This document shows positions 30,461-41,911 of a stretch of 64,000 bases of DNA, one piece after another. Numbering within the stretch: position 1 is the stretch's first letter; each line of letters begins with the position of its first letter. The notes beneath the pieces are model-generated. The model searched no databases. It saw nothing but the letters and a program-made list of their open reading frames with translations, and was not told the origin of the DNA. The position numbers were made by a program, and so were the translations under genes. The stretch covers positions 20,294,070 to 20,358,069 of the forward strand of contig NC_088314.1 of the NCBI RefSeq assembly GCF_910592395.1, in the 5' to 3' direction. The stretch comes from Lineus longissimus (Eukaryota; Nemertea; Pilidiophora; Heteronemertea; Lineidae).

Positions 30461-33400
30461 TTTATTTCAAAATTCCACTCAACCAGGGAACAATATAGGT
30501 ACCACCATCAAAAGGGAGACAGATCAAGTTACAATTCTTACAATTTCCTGGTCAGGAAACTAGACCAAGTCTATTTGATGAGTTCTGATGCAAAAGCTGT
30601 GGACGCCCTTCTGAAAATTTTTTGTGAGAAGATCTCTCACTGTCACAGAGTACCCCAGATCAGACTACCAGAGTGTTTCATTGCAAATCCTCACAAAGCC
30701 TCAGAGCCTAGTGGTCAACACTACTGGCTACCACAGAAGGGCCCAGGATACCGTGGAGAACCCAGGATTGTATTTCTGGATGAACTGGCGTGGCTTTCAA
30801 GAACTACAATTCTTGGCTCTTCACAGTCCTTTGAATGAGACTTAAAACCGAGGTTCCTTGTATCTCATGTCTATGACAGGGCAAGCTGAGACCCCACTAA
30901 GTGAGAAACAGGAGTAGCTTGCGTGGACTCTACCTCTGGCGGGAGACAGAGTCATTAGGCCAATACACAAAATTGGTGCAAGGCACAGCAGAAAAGTCTA
31001 CACAAAGAGGCCTGTGAAGTGGCTTTCGCATATGAACTCCTGATTTCTCCCAATTTACTAATAAGGCTCGAATCCTCTGTGTATTATCCATTTTAATATA
31101 ACACCGTGTCCCTATCAACATTAGACTAAAGGCTCATTTCAGAGCTGGCAGTGCATACTACACATAATAAGGACTGGCGATCATCGGCTTGAATACATTA
31201 TAGATATAGCACGTTTTCAGTCAGATAATATTGCATTCAGCAGAACAAGTAGTAAATAATAACAATAAGTTTACATACAAAAACACTTCTAGGTAGACAC
31301 ATTTTCCAAAATACTTGTCTTGAAGCAAAAAGCCTTGAGAAATCTTTCATATCGCATTCCTTTCTTATTTTCAAAGTTTTTTGCATGTTGGCAGTTTTCA
31401 GAATTCAGCCGATTTTTTACGAGCCTCATCAGCAGCAGGTCTAAATATACCAAATACTGTTAAGGTATGTTTAAATAAACCCAAAAGTTGCCCGTCACAC
31501 ATCAAGGGCTTAGACAACAGAACGTGTCAAAAATTACAGCAAGAGTTGATATTAAATAAATTATATCGTTAGTTCCAGGGTTCCTTGGTTAGGTATCCTG
31601 TCTCATGCTAGTATATACTTGGACTAGTGCTCAACAGCAGTTTGTGCCACATCTCCCGAGTTCTTCTTGAATTTCCACACAACCGATCAACCTTGTAAGA
31701 AAACATAAATTTGGCGACGCCAAATCTTCATTCAATACTGTTATGTTGTTGATACAATAATAAAACAGGAATTCAGCAGTTTATGAAAAATAAACAATGC
31801 TGAATACAGCTATAATACTGAGCGGTATGTCCTGGGATCTTCATGAAGAAGTGAGTACTTGCTCATCAGATCCCAACAGTTTATTTGGAAATTTCCGGAG
31901 CAACACTCCAGCAAAAATGACAGAGATTGGGATACATTTTTCGTCATGTGCCAGCAGAAACAATCAGATACTGTTTACTGCGCAACTTTTACAGATAAAA
32001 ATGCGAAAAAATGAAAATTGTAAAAAAATATTTTTTGATTGGAAGAAACAAGAAAAAATTACCCTAATTAGAAAAACTGAACAAAAATTTGAACAAAAAT
32101 TGTGAAAATCGACTAACTGCAACATGATCAAAACGAGGCCTACAACTATGAAACAAGAGTTTCCTGTGTCAGATCAGACAAATGGCACCAATGATATATG
32201 TCTTAATATACAGTAATAAAAGTATTTTAAAATCTCACGGATAGGATACATTTTTTTTCTGTACACATGCAAAGCACTTTTTATAATTGAATATTCATAA
32301 ACATATAGCTTTTATACATTTTATACAGACAACAACATTTATCAACAAATGTCTTAACATTTTCACGGCCAAACCTTGAAGTTCTACGTCGACTAAAACT
32401 CCCTCTTCCAGTTGGTTATCCCCACTCTAAAGTCGACAAAAACACCATCGTCAGAGAGAGGTAAGAAATCAAAAGCACACAGGCGGGTCTCTGAATAACA
32501 CTGAGCGCGGGAGGGTGGAGCTGCAGCCTTAACTCTAGGCATGAGGCCTTGGGTTGGAATCTGAGATCCACCCAATAGTCATTCTGCACCATCAGAGGTC
32601 CTCCCACCATAACCTCATCAACCGAGTACAGGGTCAAGATGCTTAACAGTGTGGTCATCATGTTTCCCAAATGCAGAAATGATACAGCAGAAATAACTCA
32701 TAAAAATCTCAATAGACGAGACTTGTTTCGATAACATCTTGTTCACAAAGATAACAAATCCGGCAAAATATCCCCACTTTTCTGTACAAAATGACGAAAT
32801 ACTATCATATTTCTTCCTACACATCATTGTGACCATATATGGTAATACTGCAATGTAATTTGATTGTCTCAGACGCAACACCCCTATGATACAATAATGA
32901 GATCACCCAATTATGCTTGAGGCTTTGAAATGGGCTGTACCATTATACAACTGCAGGACTTCAAGACATTATCATGAGATCCCAGTTATTGTGGTACATG
33001 TAGTGTTGTATAGTAGGCCGACATGTAGCATTGCTAATGTATACAAGTACATGTACATTTCAGTTGTCACTAAGCTAAGCATACATTGCATCCATCGTAA
33101 ATGTTTAACAATACCACAATAAACACGACAAATGTATGGCACATGGGGATTTATACAATACAACAAAAAAGTCTTTCCAAAATACAAATTTTTAACAATA
33201 TTTTTTTGAATGTTTTTAACAATACATGTATTTCACTAGATATTTTTACTGTTGGCGGTCAAACCGTGGTGCAAATATCTATACCAACTACATTCCAACT
33301 CAAACAGAGGTCATGCCACAGAGGTTTTTGAAAAACAAACAAAGTGATTTTTGGTATCGTATTGTCAATGATTTAAAGGACACAATACAACAGAGGTAAA

Positions 33401-34699
33401 CAAAACTAAACATGTATCTTTCTATTAATACAGTACTATATAGACGTCTGTGGCATCATCCCGCTGATATTAACCCCTATGCACTGGCAGCTTTGAATTG
33501 AATTTGAATCCATCCAAGCAAATGTCTCATCTGATTTAAAATCATAAAACTGCATGTTCTCAAAAATTCATGCCAGAAACACATCATGTAAACCAGGAAA
33601 TTCTCGCGATGCTTGAAGTTGTTGGATTTTTCTCATTTTCATATGATAGACTAAATATCCCGTATGTAGCCAAAATGTACTACTTTATGCATTGACAGTG
33701 CATTTCAAACGTCACGAAAATAAAAAGCTCACAAAAATTTCCTGGTTCACAGTATACTGGTATTATTGTCAACACCTAAACTACATAATAAGGATTATTA
33801 CCCTGTTTGTCACTCGTCTCATTCTTAATTCATTTAAAAAATGTTCCCATCATTAAAGAGGGTAATACTTCATCAACTGAACCTATAATTCCAACAGGCA
33901 AGTATATAAAGCCATCGCCTGCCAGGCATCGCAGAAAAATACAAAAATAACATGTATAATGAATTGACAATCTTCATGAAATAAATCACAACCAAGAAAT
34001 TACCCTGACATACTAAGAACTTCATCAATTAAGCTCAAAATGCTAAACAGACCTGGATTGTCACTGTATTCAGAATGGCCAGCAGCACTGCGTTACCTTA
34101 CCGGCCGTGAGTCAGTTGGCGGTATTTTGGGAATCGATGCCAGGGTTTCTGCAGGATTCATTTTGACGGTACGTTTTGGAGAGGGGCAAAAAAATCAAAC
34201 TTCTTTCAGTTTGAAGGACATGATTGTCTTCGCATTCAGCAGTAAATAACCATCATAATACTGATATGTAGTAAGCAGTTTAACTATACTTTCGTTGAAA
34301 TTCATCGGTGTGAAGCTATTTACTTAAAAATCCTAACTTTATAATTTGAATTTTTCTCACCTAGCCGTTCACAGAAGTTTTGTGGACAACAAAGAAAATG
34401 TTGGAACATCAGAAAAATCTATTCACTGTTAAGACTGACTCGCAAATTACATGTTACATTTTACAACCCGTCACAAATCAATTCTAAGATTTGAAACCTC
34501 TTAACATTACATGCAGATAGGCGTCATCCCACAATTCCCAGTCATGTCAATTGCATCGTTTCTACTGCCGCCTCCATTACAAATCCAACAAAGTTTTGAA
34601 GAAAGAATTTCATGCCAGTTTTTGTCATGTCTCAACTATACAAGGTTCTAGGATGCCAGCACCACCTGGGGGGGGGGGGGCACAATCAATGATGTGTCC
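30461..34699 (-). other. Probable 3' UTR or flank of the nuclear receptor gene; no separate gene seen
   Basis: This AT-rich stretch lies downstream of the receptor stop codon. Minus-strand AATAAA signals occur at 30461-30466 and 31880-31885, so a 2.8- or 4.2-kb 3' UTR is possible. The open frames in it are short and unlike known proteins. A run of 13 G at 34668-34680 lies 20 bp past the stop codon. Confidence 0.45.
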
Positions 34700-37600
34700 C
34701 TACACCTCCCCGTCAAAGACCTCCTGATGGAGCTCAGGGAAATGAGATGCGGCATCTGGGAGCTTCATCTTAATGTTATTAAGCACCTGTGCATGAGTCG
34801 TGTTGATCTTCCGCAGCAGTGGGATGATCTCGATCGCTTTGTAGAACATGGAATCCTCTGAAATTGTTAAGGAGGTCTGTCAAAAACCGTTACTAAAAAC
34901 ATACCCGCATCCCTGACTAAAGGAGCATTTGACTTGTAGGGTGGGTTGATTTACACATCTCTGCCCATGGCCAACGGCCTTCAGCATCAAATTCAAAATT
35001 TTGTATATCGGTGTGTAGGCCAGAGTCTTTTCTGATAATGTCGGTATGAATGCCAGCAGGTGGGAGAACTGAGACTGTCAACCTGAGGCTGAGTTTTACT
35101 TAGAGATGTAGGTATGAAATGCTTAGAGGTGGAGGAACTATGACTGCCTACCAGAGTATTTCCTAGTGATGTAGGTATGAAATGCTTGGAGGTAGAGAAA
35201 CTGTAATTTGCTGATTGCCTTGTAGTTATGTAAACCGACGCGATCTGCAAAAAGGGAAAGTAATGTAAAATGGAGAGATGACACAAAGAGAGGCTCATTC
35301 GGCCACGGAGGGGGATTACTCCCAGGAGAATAACTCCTCCAGGTGCAGACCAAAGTTGAAGAAAAAGCAATGACATGAACCGCTCCTTACACAAGTGCTG
35401 TCCATGATAGAGAGGTGTCCTGATTAGAGAGGTCAAATTGATTGGAAACTACCGATTTGGGACCAAATCTAGTGTCCCTGATAGAGAGGTGTCTGCTAAG
35501 AGAGGTTCCACTGTAGTTCCTTCTCATACTCACCAGGTGACATGATCATAATCCCAGTAAAGAGGCCCATTTCTTCCCGAGTTAATTTCAAAGGGTTCAC
35601 TTTGGCAGCGATGTTGAAAAACTCATCGAAGAAACTACCGATGGGCATCTTCTTAATAAGTTGCCTGAAATAAACAAAATGCCATTTACCGATAAAATAA
35701 ATGATAAAGATTAAGAGGGTGCTGCAGACTAGAGATAATCTGGATCCTTTTGACTTCTACACTCGCCAATACTCCTAACAGGCACCCAACCATAGCAGCA
35801 CGTAAAAAACATGACACAATGATACAAACCTTGGGATGTTGTCCTCTAAGTTTGGGTCAAACATCGTCTCGTTGACGTCATCAACCAGCATACAGAAGCG
35901 AGTGATCATCACCTCAAACGACCCCTGCTTGATTAGACGGATCTGGTCCTCCTGATGTAACTCAACAAACCCCGGTAAATACTTGCAGAATTTCACGACT
36001 CGCGTTATGATGGGGACCATGTTATCGAGAAACCGTTGCCAACATTCATAGGGAGCTGGTTCAACATCCTGGAAAGACAATCATACTTACTACAATACAA
36101 TGTCAGGGGCGTAATGGCAGGAAAGACGTCATGTCTAGACAGTGCTGGGTGCCATGCGAGTGGCCTGTTCCATGATGTCAGACAGTGGCAAACTCATGTC
36201 ATAAGAAGCCACCCAGTTCAAATCTCTGTGGCGACCAACATTGCTGATCTGCTTGGACCCATGTAGATACTGTGGTTTTGACATCCATGTGGACTCATGG
36301 CCTGTGTAGAAATTTCAATGAGCCACCGAAACCCTGCAGTTTACAAAAGGACCAAAGACAAAACTTTAGGGTCAGGGGGATAACGGACATACATTGCATC
36401 AGTCAGGGATAGAAAATCAGAAAGCTACAGCATGCAGTTATTGTGCACCTGAGAGAAATAATATTCAAAACATGGAAGCGCACAAAATCTGCAGGGCAGA
36501 TGAATCAGCAGGGAGGCAAAGCAAGATGAATACACATGCAAATCTTAATCTTTCACTGTGGTAATCTATAATCAGGATCAGGATCATGATTCCTACCTTG
36601 CAAATCCCATGACGGGACATAACTGCAAAGCCTTTTGATATGTCATTATGCTAGTTGAAGGCTTCTGGTCACCGCTGCAGGAAAACTATGCTCAACCCCA
36701 CTGGTAACGAGGTCATTTAGATTACCCGCATGTGTCACCCTGGGGTCATGATACCTCCATTCCCCACCAACGCCACCAGTGGTCATGGTAAACAATGAAA
36801 TTTTCACTCGCGTTTTATTTGTGACCCGCCATGACAAAACAGGTCGCATGTCGCTCTGAGCTTGACAGGTTGAGACAGACTGGTTGTTCATTTCACCATT
36901 GTCTGCCTTTTGTAAAATCGGAGCATATCAATTTCTTCTATTATGTCCTGGTGTCATTTTAGGCTCATCTTCTGTGCGACATGCGACTCATTTTGTCGTG
37001 GTGGGTCACATTTGTGCAAATGTGTTATCAAAGAAAAACTAAAGGGGATGAAAATTTTTTCTCTGATGCAACCAATAAATTTTGGCAGCCAACATGAGAT
37101 TTAGTGTATCCACAAGTGAAAATGAGCCAACTCACCAAAATTTTGCGTTGGAAAATATAACAGTTTATAGAACCTTGAATTACCTGATACCCACTTCAGC
37201 TGAGCTAGTTTTCCCTGGCGGTAACAGCGGAGAAAGACGTACCAGCCGAATGGGTCTTATACCGGCTATTTTTGCTAATAACACGGTTCGTCAAAGCATT
37301 TGAAATCAGCGCTAAAAACTCCATAGAGAATTGGTTATGCAAGATTGAGAAAGCAAGCAAATTAATATAAGCAGCAAAGCAAGCAAGGGCAGATGTACAA
37401 GATTATAAACTTACGGTACAGTTTGGGTCGGCTTGGTACAAGGTCATCATCTATATCACCAAAAGGAGAGGCATTAAAATACTTTGCCGAAGCCGATTTT
37501 ATCACCTGGGGAGAGGATGTGCGGAAACCCCTCCAATGTACAACAGTAGGGATGAATGTGCTATGTACAATGGTAGTCAGGGATCCTAGGCCCAGGTTAC

Positions 37601-39330
37601 ATGTTTTACTTCCTGATCATATGTTTTTGTAATAGTATCAAGATCTACACTCAAATGCTATGACCTGATTTACTGATAGGTTGAATGATACTAACCAGAT
37701 GTTTTGGCCGATTTGCCAGTCGCTGAAACGCCTCCGCCATCTTCGCTTCAGTGAATACACATGTTTTCTCATGAGCTTCTATCACTGCCTCTATCATCTG
37801 CTCCACTAACTTTGCCGTTTCAGGATTCTGATGACTGTCGTTATTCTTTAAATCAGGTATCTGTTGGCGTATTGTTGAAATCGGGTCTTTCCCGTCAGAA
37901 ATTGGTTCGACCATGCGCTCAATATCCTGTGGAATTTTCATAAAATAGAACATACTAGGGAGTATATCCGTTGTGCTTTCTGGTAACATGACACTCGTCG
38001 ACGGGCTAATTGGCTCCATTTTTGGCGCGTCTTGAATTGGCTCCATCGGTGGGATGTCCTGCACAATACTCATGCACGTTTCATTGATATTTACCGGCGT
38101 CTGCGCCGGCATGACGTCAGACATCGTCGTGGTCGTGACGTCTGGCAGCGGCTGCTGTGCCATGCAAGATGACCTATACTCCTCCTTAAATTCCTGTGAA
38201 TACTGCTGTGGTGCCCCCATCCCGACTCCCATCGTACTAGGCGGGTACTGATGCATCTGATTCCCGTACTGAACTTTCATAGAATTGTCGTATTTATTGT
38301 ACATATAATCAGTATTGTTATTGAAGCTACTAATATTTTGGTTCGTATATTCCTGCATAGGGGGCATCTCTGTGTTACACTGGTACGCCTCATGTGGATA
38401 ATTTGGCATCATAGTCAAAGGAAAGTTTGGCTGTTTTCCGTTGGTTGCCCGGAGTAAGCGCTGGAGTTCGGCCATGCGGAGCTGGCTGAGAGTCTGAGGA
38501 TCGAGAGCAGGATATGGGGCAATCTTTGGCACGGCTTTCAAATTACTCTGTTCACCAACCTTTAATCGTTTGGGGCGTCTTCCGAGTCTTGAGGCTAAAA
38601 ATAGATGGAATTGTTGCTAAAGCATGCCAGTTGCATAATTGGCAGTGAAGCCAGTGTTTGATCAACTAGAACTTATCTCCTACAGTCAATTTCATTTACG
38701 ATGGCTGCATTAGCCTTTAAACACCTATTTTACTGCTAACACCGTTTGAACAACTGGATCAAGAGAAACATTGGAAGAGTGGTGTTTTGGATAAGAAACC
38801 ATGATCCACTAATGTGTAACACACCAAACTACAGTAGAACCCCTCTATTAAGGGCACACTTGGGACTGACAAGTGCTGTCCTTAATAGAGAGGTGTCCTG
38901 ATTAATGAGGTCAAATTGAATGTAAATAACCAATTTGGGACCGAAACTAGTGTCCTTGATAGAGAGGATATCCTTGATAGAGAGGATATCCTTGATAGAG
39001 AGGTGTCCGCTAAGGGAGGTTCCACTTGCAGGAAAATAAAGAGGTTTATAACAAATCCGCAAACCACTGACCTTCCCGAGACATGCCTACTTGGAAACAC
39101 TTCTTTAGCCGGCAGTACTGGCAACTGTTCCTGGTGAACGGCGTAATCTCACACTTCTCACTATTGGCGCAACGGTGCATCATGCCCTGCGTGATGCAGC
39201 GTCGGAAGAACCCCTTACAGCCCTCGCAGGAGTCAACGCCGTAGTGGAAGCCCGACGACTCATCGCCGCAGACCTTACAAAGCGGACCCTTCGGTTTGGT
39301 AGACATTGCCATCGCCATGTAGTCATCAAC
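34700..39330 (-). CDS. Nuclear receptor, subfamily 1-like (5' end open, at least 592 aa)
   Basis: Ligand-dependent or orphan transcription factor. Exons in transcript order: 39072-39330, 37696-38594, 35830-36068, 35534-35664, 35152-35244, 34700-34857 (1779 nt, phases consistent). The first listed exon carries the whole two-zinc-finger [18 protein letters not shown]-box [10 protein letters not shown], then CQYCRLKKC and GMSRE. The next encodes a basic extension ([12 protein letters not shown]) and a ~240-residue Pro/Met/Gln/Asn-rich hinge. The LBD follows, with [20 protein letters not shown], the signature [18 protein letters not shown] and an AF-2 helix ELHQEVFD near the stop. The P-box and LBD fit NR1 (E75/Rev-erb/ROR neighbourhood), but the first-finger to second-finger linker does not match any of these. 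It may belong to a lophotrochozoan-specific NR1 group. The exon at 39330 begins in frame, so an upstream coding exon is expected. Confidence 0.9.
35388..35513 (-). mobile_element. MITE of the CAGTNGAACCTC family, copy 4
   Basis: The right end reads GAGAGGTTCCACTG|TA and the body matches copies 5 and 6. The outer left terminal repeat is lost. It lies in the receptor intron between the exons at 35534 and 35152. Confidence 0.7.
36819..37011. mobile_element. Fold-back MITE, ~190 bp, ~40-bp inverted repeats
   Basis: The left end (TGTGACCCGCCATGACAAAA, then CAGGTCGCATGTCGC) and the reverse complement of the right end (TGTGACCCACCACGACAAAA, then TGAGTCGCATGTCGC) match with few differences. The centre is non-coding. 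The element lies in the receptor intron 5' of the exon at 36068. A related terminal repeat is common in marine invertebrate genomes, from general recollection only. Confidence 0.75.
38832..39028 (+). mobile_element. MITE of the CAGTNGAACCTC family, copy 5
   Basis: It starts TA|CAGTAGAACCCCTCTATT and ends GGGAGGTTCCACTTG. It has an internal triplication of a 17-bp word (TCCTTGATAGAGAGGAT). It lies 44 bp inside the intron after the receptor DBD exon. Confidence 0.85.
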
Positions 39331-40760
39331 CTGGAATGAGAAGAAACAGAAGGAAATGTTACTTCGATTTAGAAAACTTCTTGCAAGCGTTTAGGATGAA
39401 GAAAGTTAACATTTATTAGGGTAATACAGTCAAAATCACAAATGACATCCTGTTAATCGCGTCATCGATGCGCTACCAGTGTATGTCCGGCATTTGTTAT
39501 TGGTATCGTCTGTCATCACATGGTGGCGCTGGCCAAGAAATAGCTGTCGTACCAACAGGGTTAAGTGAGTGCACAATGCTATTGAGAATCCCCCCAAATT
39601 AGACCAAACTCAGCCATGTTGTACTTGAGTACAGCTAGCAACAACCAATTTAAGCACAACATCATCAATAAATCTGTTTATAATAAACTCAAGTTATTTG
39701 CACCCGATTTTCCCCAACTTGAGCACAACATCCGGGATATCAAGGCCCTTGTTGCTCTGCTGGAGCTCACGTGGAGATCTAAACAAACAACTAGAACTTT
39801 TGTTCAATACTTTGAGTGGAATAATCCACAAAATGTTTCAATTTTGCTCATTTAAATCTTTGAAGAACTGCGATGATGATAACGACAGTGTTGAGCAGTT
39901 ACATAGCACCCGTGCTCAATTCAGATGAGATTCGACTCGTCAATTGCTTTGCCACGTTATAACCATAGATTCTGGCCATGACATTCCTGTTCGACCTCAA
40001 CTCCAATGGAACATACAGTCCACTATGCAACAAGCGATGGCCTCGGAACTTTTCAATGACTTCTCAGTGACAGAAGTGGCACTTCTAGGCTGTGTCATCT
40101 GTGACATCATAAAAGAGTTAATGAAAGCTGCTAAGACCCCCAAAACATGGCTGACATTCTGGGTAGGATTACATAAAACATGGCTGACCGTCATAAGATT
40201 GTATGTCACAACAATGACCATTTCCTTGCTGTAGACACCTGCGATGAATCTTGCATGTCGGTGCAATAAAAATCACTTGTCTGCAGTGCGGCAGGGGCTA
40301 AAATTGGACGCAGAGAAAAGGCCCGAATTTTCAGCAGCTTCCAAATGCTACACCCAATACACGGTCAAAGCCAACAGAAATTGCAGAGAAGTCTAAACAC
40401 CAGTTATATAAACTGAAAACAACAGGAAAACTTAACATCGGGGAATTTGTAAAGGACGGACAGGCTATAGACAACAAGAATCCACTTGACCTTTAAGAGG
40501 GCAACATGAGCATGACTAGCATGTTCCTTGCAGTACATCAGTGTATAAGTACATACCACAGTACATGCACATGTACGCAAGAATAATAGCTAAAAATGGC
40601 TGTCAGACGGCACCAAAGTATATCGCGTACCATCACCGAGATCAAGCCAAAGTTGGACCGAATATACAGAAAGAAACTCACAGTATAAATCATCTCAGCT
40701 CCGCGGGACAATATTTTCAATGTCTGCTATCCGTGTTCCAAAGTGATGCATACATACCTC

Positions 40761-40895
40761 ACATACCGTCATCGCGCACTGCAGCGAGTGCCTGTATACA
40801 CAATCGCTACAGCGCGGCGAGTATCGGCACTGATGAATTATGGACCATACTTGAGGTGGCGTTCGATGAGGGGTCAGTGGGTGCGTATAAATACC
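40761..40895 (-). promoter_or_regulatory. Candidate first exon and TATA promoter of the nuclear receptor
   Basis: On the minus strand, ATGACG at 40767-40772 is followed directly by a donor GTATGT (40761-40766). Splicing to the exon at 39330 would give Met-Thr-Val-Asp-Asp-Tyr in frame. A TATTTATA box (revcomp of 40886-40893) lies about 115 bp upstream, allowing a ~90-nt 5' UTR. The box reads TATAAATA on the plus strand, so it could equally point the other way. The exon is too short to prove from sequence. Confidence 0.3.
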
Positions 40896-41855
40896 AAACT
40901 TATCAGCGAAAATGACTCGAGTGTGAACCACGACGACAAGTACTCTGATAATCACTCAACTATCTGCGATGAATCCGAAAATGAATTTTTTCCGACGTCA
41001 AAATGGGAGGCTGTGATTTAGTGCGTACTTGTCTGTGTGTCTGCTGATCGAGCCTGCGACGTAAGGATCGTTGACGGGACGGAGAAAATGCAATATTATG
41101 GGATGAGTGTTATAATGAGTGCTGGGACAGCACTTTCGTCAAACCACCATAAAAGATTGCGATGAATCTGGGCCAATTCTCCTCTAAATTGCTCTGTCAG
41201 AGGAATCTGCGTAGCTAACAGCTGATTGAGCATCTCATCATATTTAAAGGCCAATGCCATTTGTTAACAATTTGGAGTTTGTGTTTGAATTTGACAATAT
41301 TGTGCAAAACTGCATTTCTATTTTCCTTGACCACCAGCAATTACGAACAGCACACCCCTTTAAGGTCCCATGGGGATGCAACTTGAACTTGAATCAGATG
41401 ACGATGGGTGTGTTCCACAACTACGTGGCAATTGCAGCATGAAAGATTCTCGAAGCAATCAGGCCAATTTTAGCGTGGGTCAGTATTTAAACAATGCGTT
41501 CATGTCCGAGGACAATAATCGTGCACCCACAACATTTGAAGACAAAGGTCGGATAACAAAAAAACATCACCCACGGCGATAAAAGACCTTAACATCCTGT
41601 AAATTACTAATCACGTATTTCCTCATCATCGGTAATTAGTCCTGACAGGCAGATCAGTCCATGCTATACATCAGTATAATTCTATTATATGGATGAAATT
41701 CATCCTCACGATTTCTAAAGACTCTTTTGTCAAAAAGCCACCACCCAGTTTTGGCACAACAGACCTCTATTCAAGACATAAATAGACAACATCCTTCACA
41801 GAGGCTGCGCAGATGACATCACTCCATCAAAAGACGCCATTTTGGATGTCAATTT

Positions 41856-41911
41856 ACGCGTCATTTACGCGTCATTTACACGTCAATAGTGCGACGTCAA
41901 CTATGACGTCA
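41856..41911. promoter_or_regulatory. Cluster of CRE half-sites ending in a full TGACGTCA
   Basis: Three 11-bp tandem words (ACGCGTCATTT type), a further ACGTCA, and a perfect CREB/ATF palindrome TGACGTCA at 41904-41911 occur within 56 bp. The cluster is about 1 kb upstream of the candidate receptor promoter. Regulatory use is inferred from motif density only. Confidence 0.3.

Noticed and set aside
30422-30838. 138-codon plus-strand frame
   Set aside because: No resemblance to known proteins, AT-rich start, and it lies in the probable 3' UTR of the receptor gene on the other strand.
40886-40893. Plus-strand TATA box (TATAAATA)
   Set aside because: Canonical on the plus strand, but no plus-strand coding exon follows; kept only as a possible minus-strand element of the receptor promoter.
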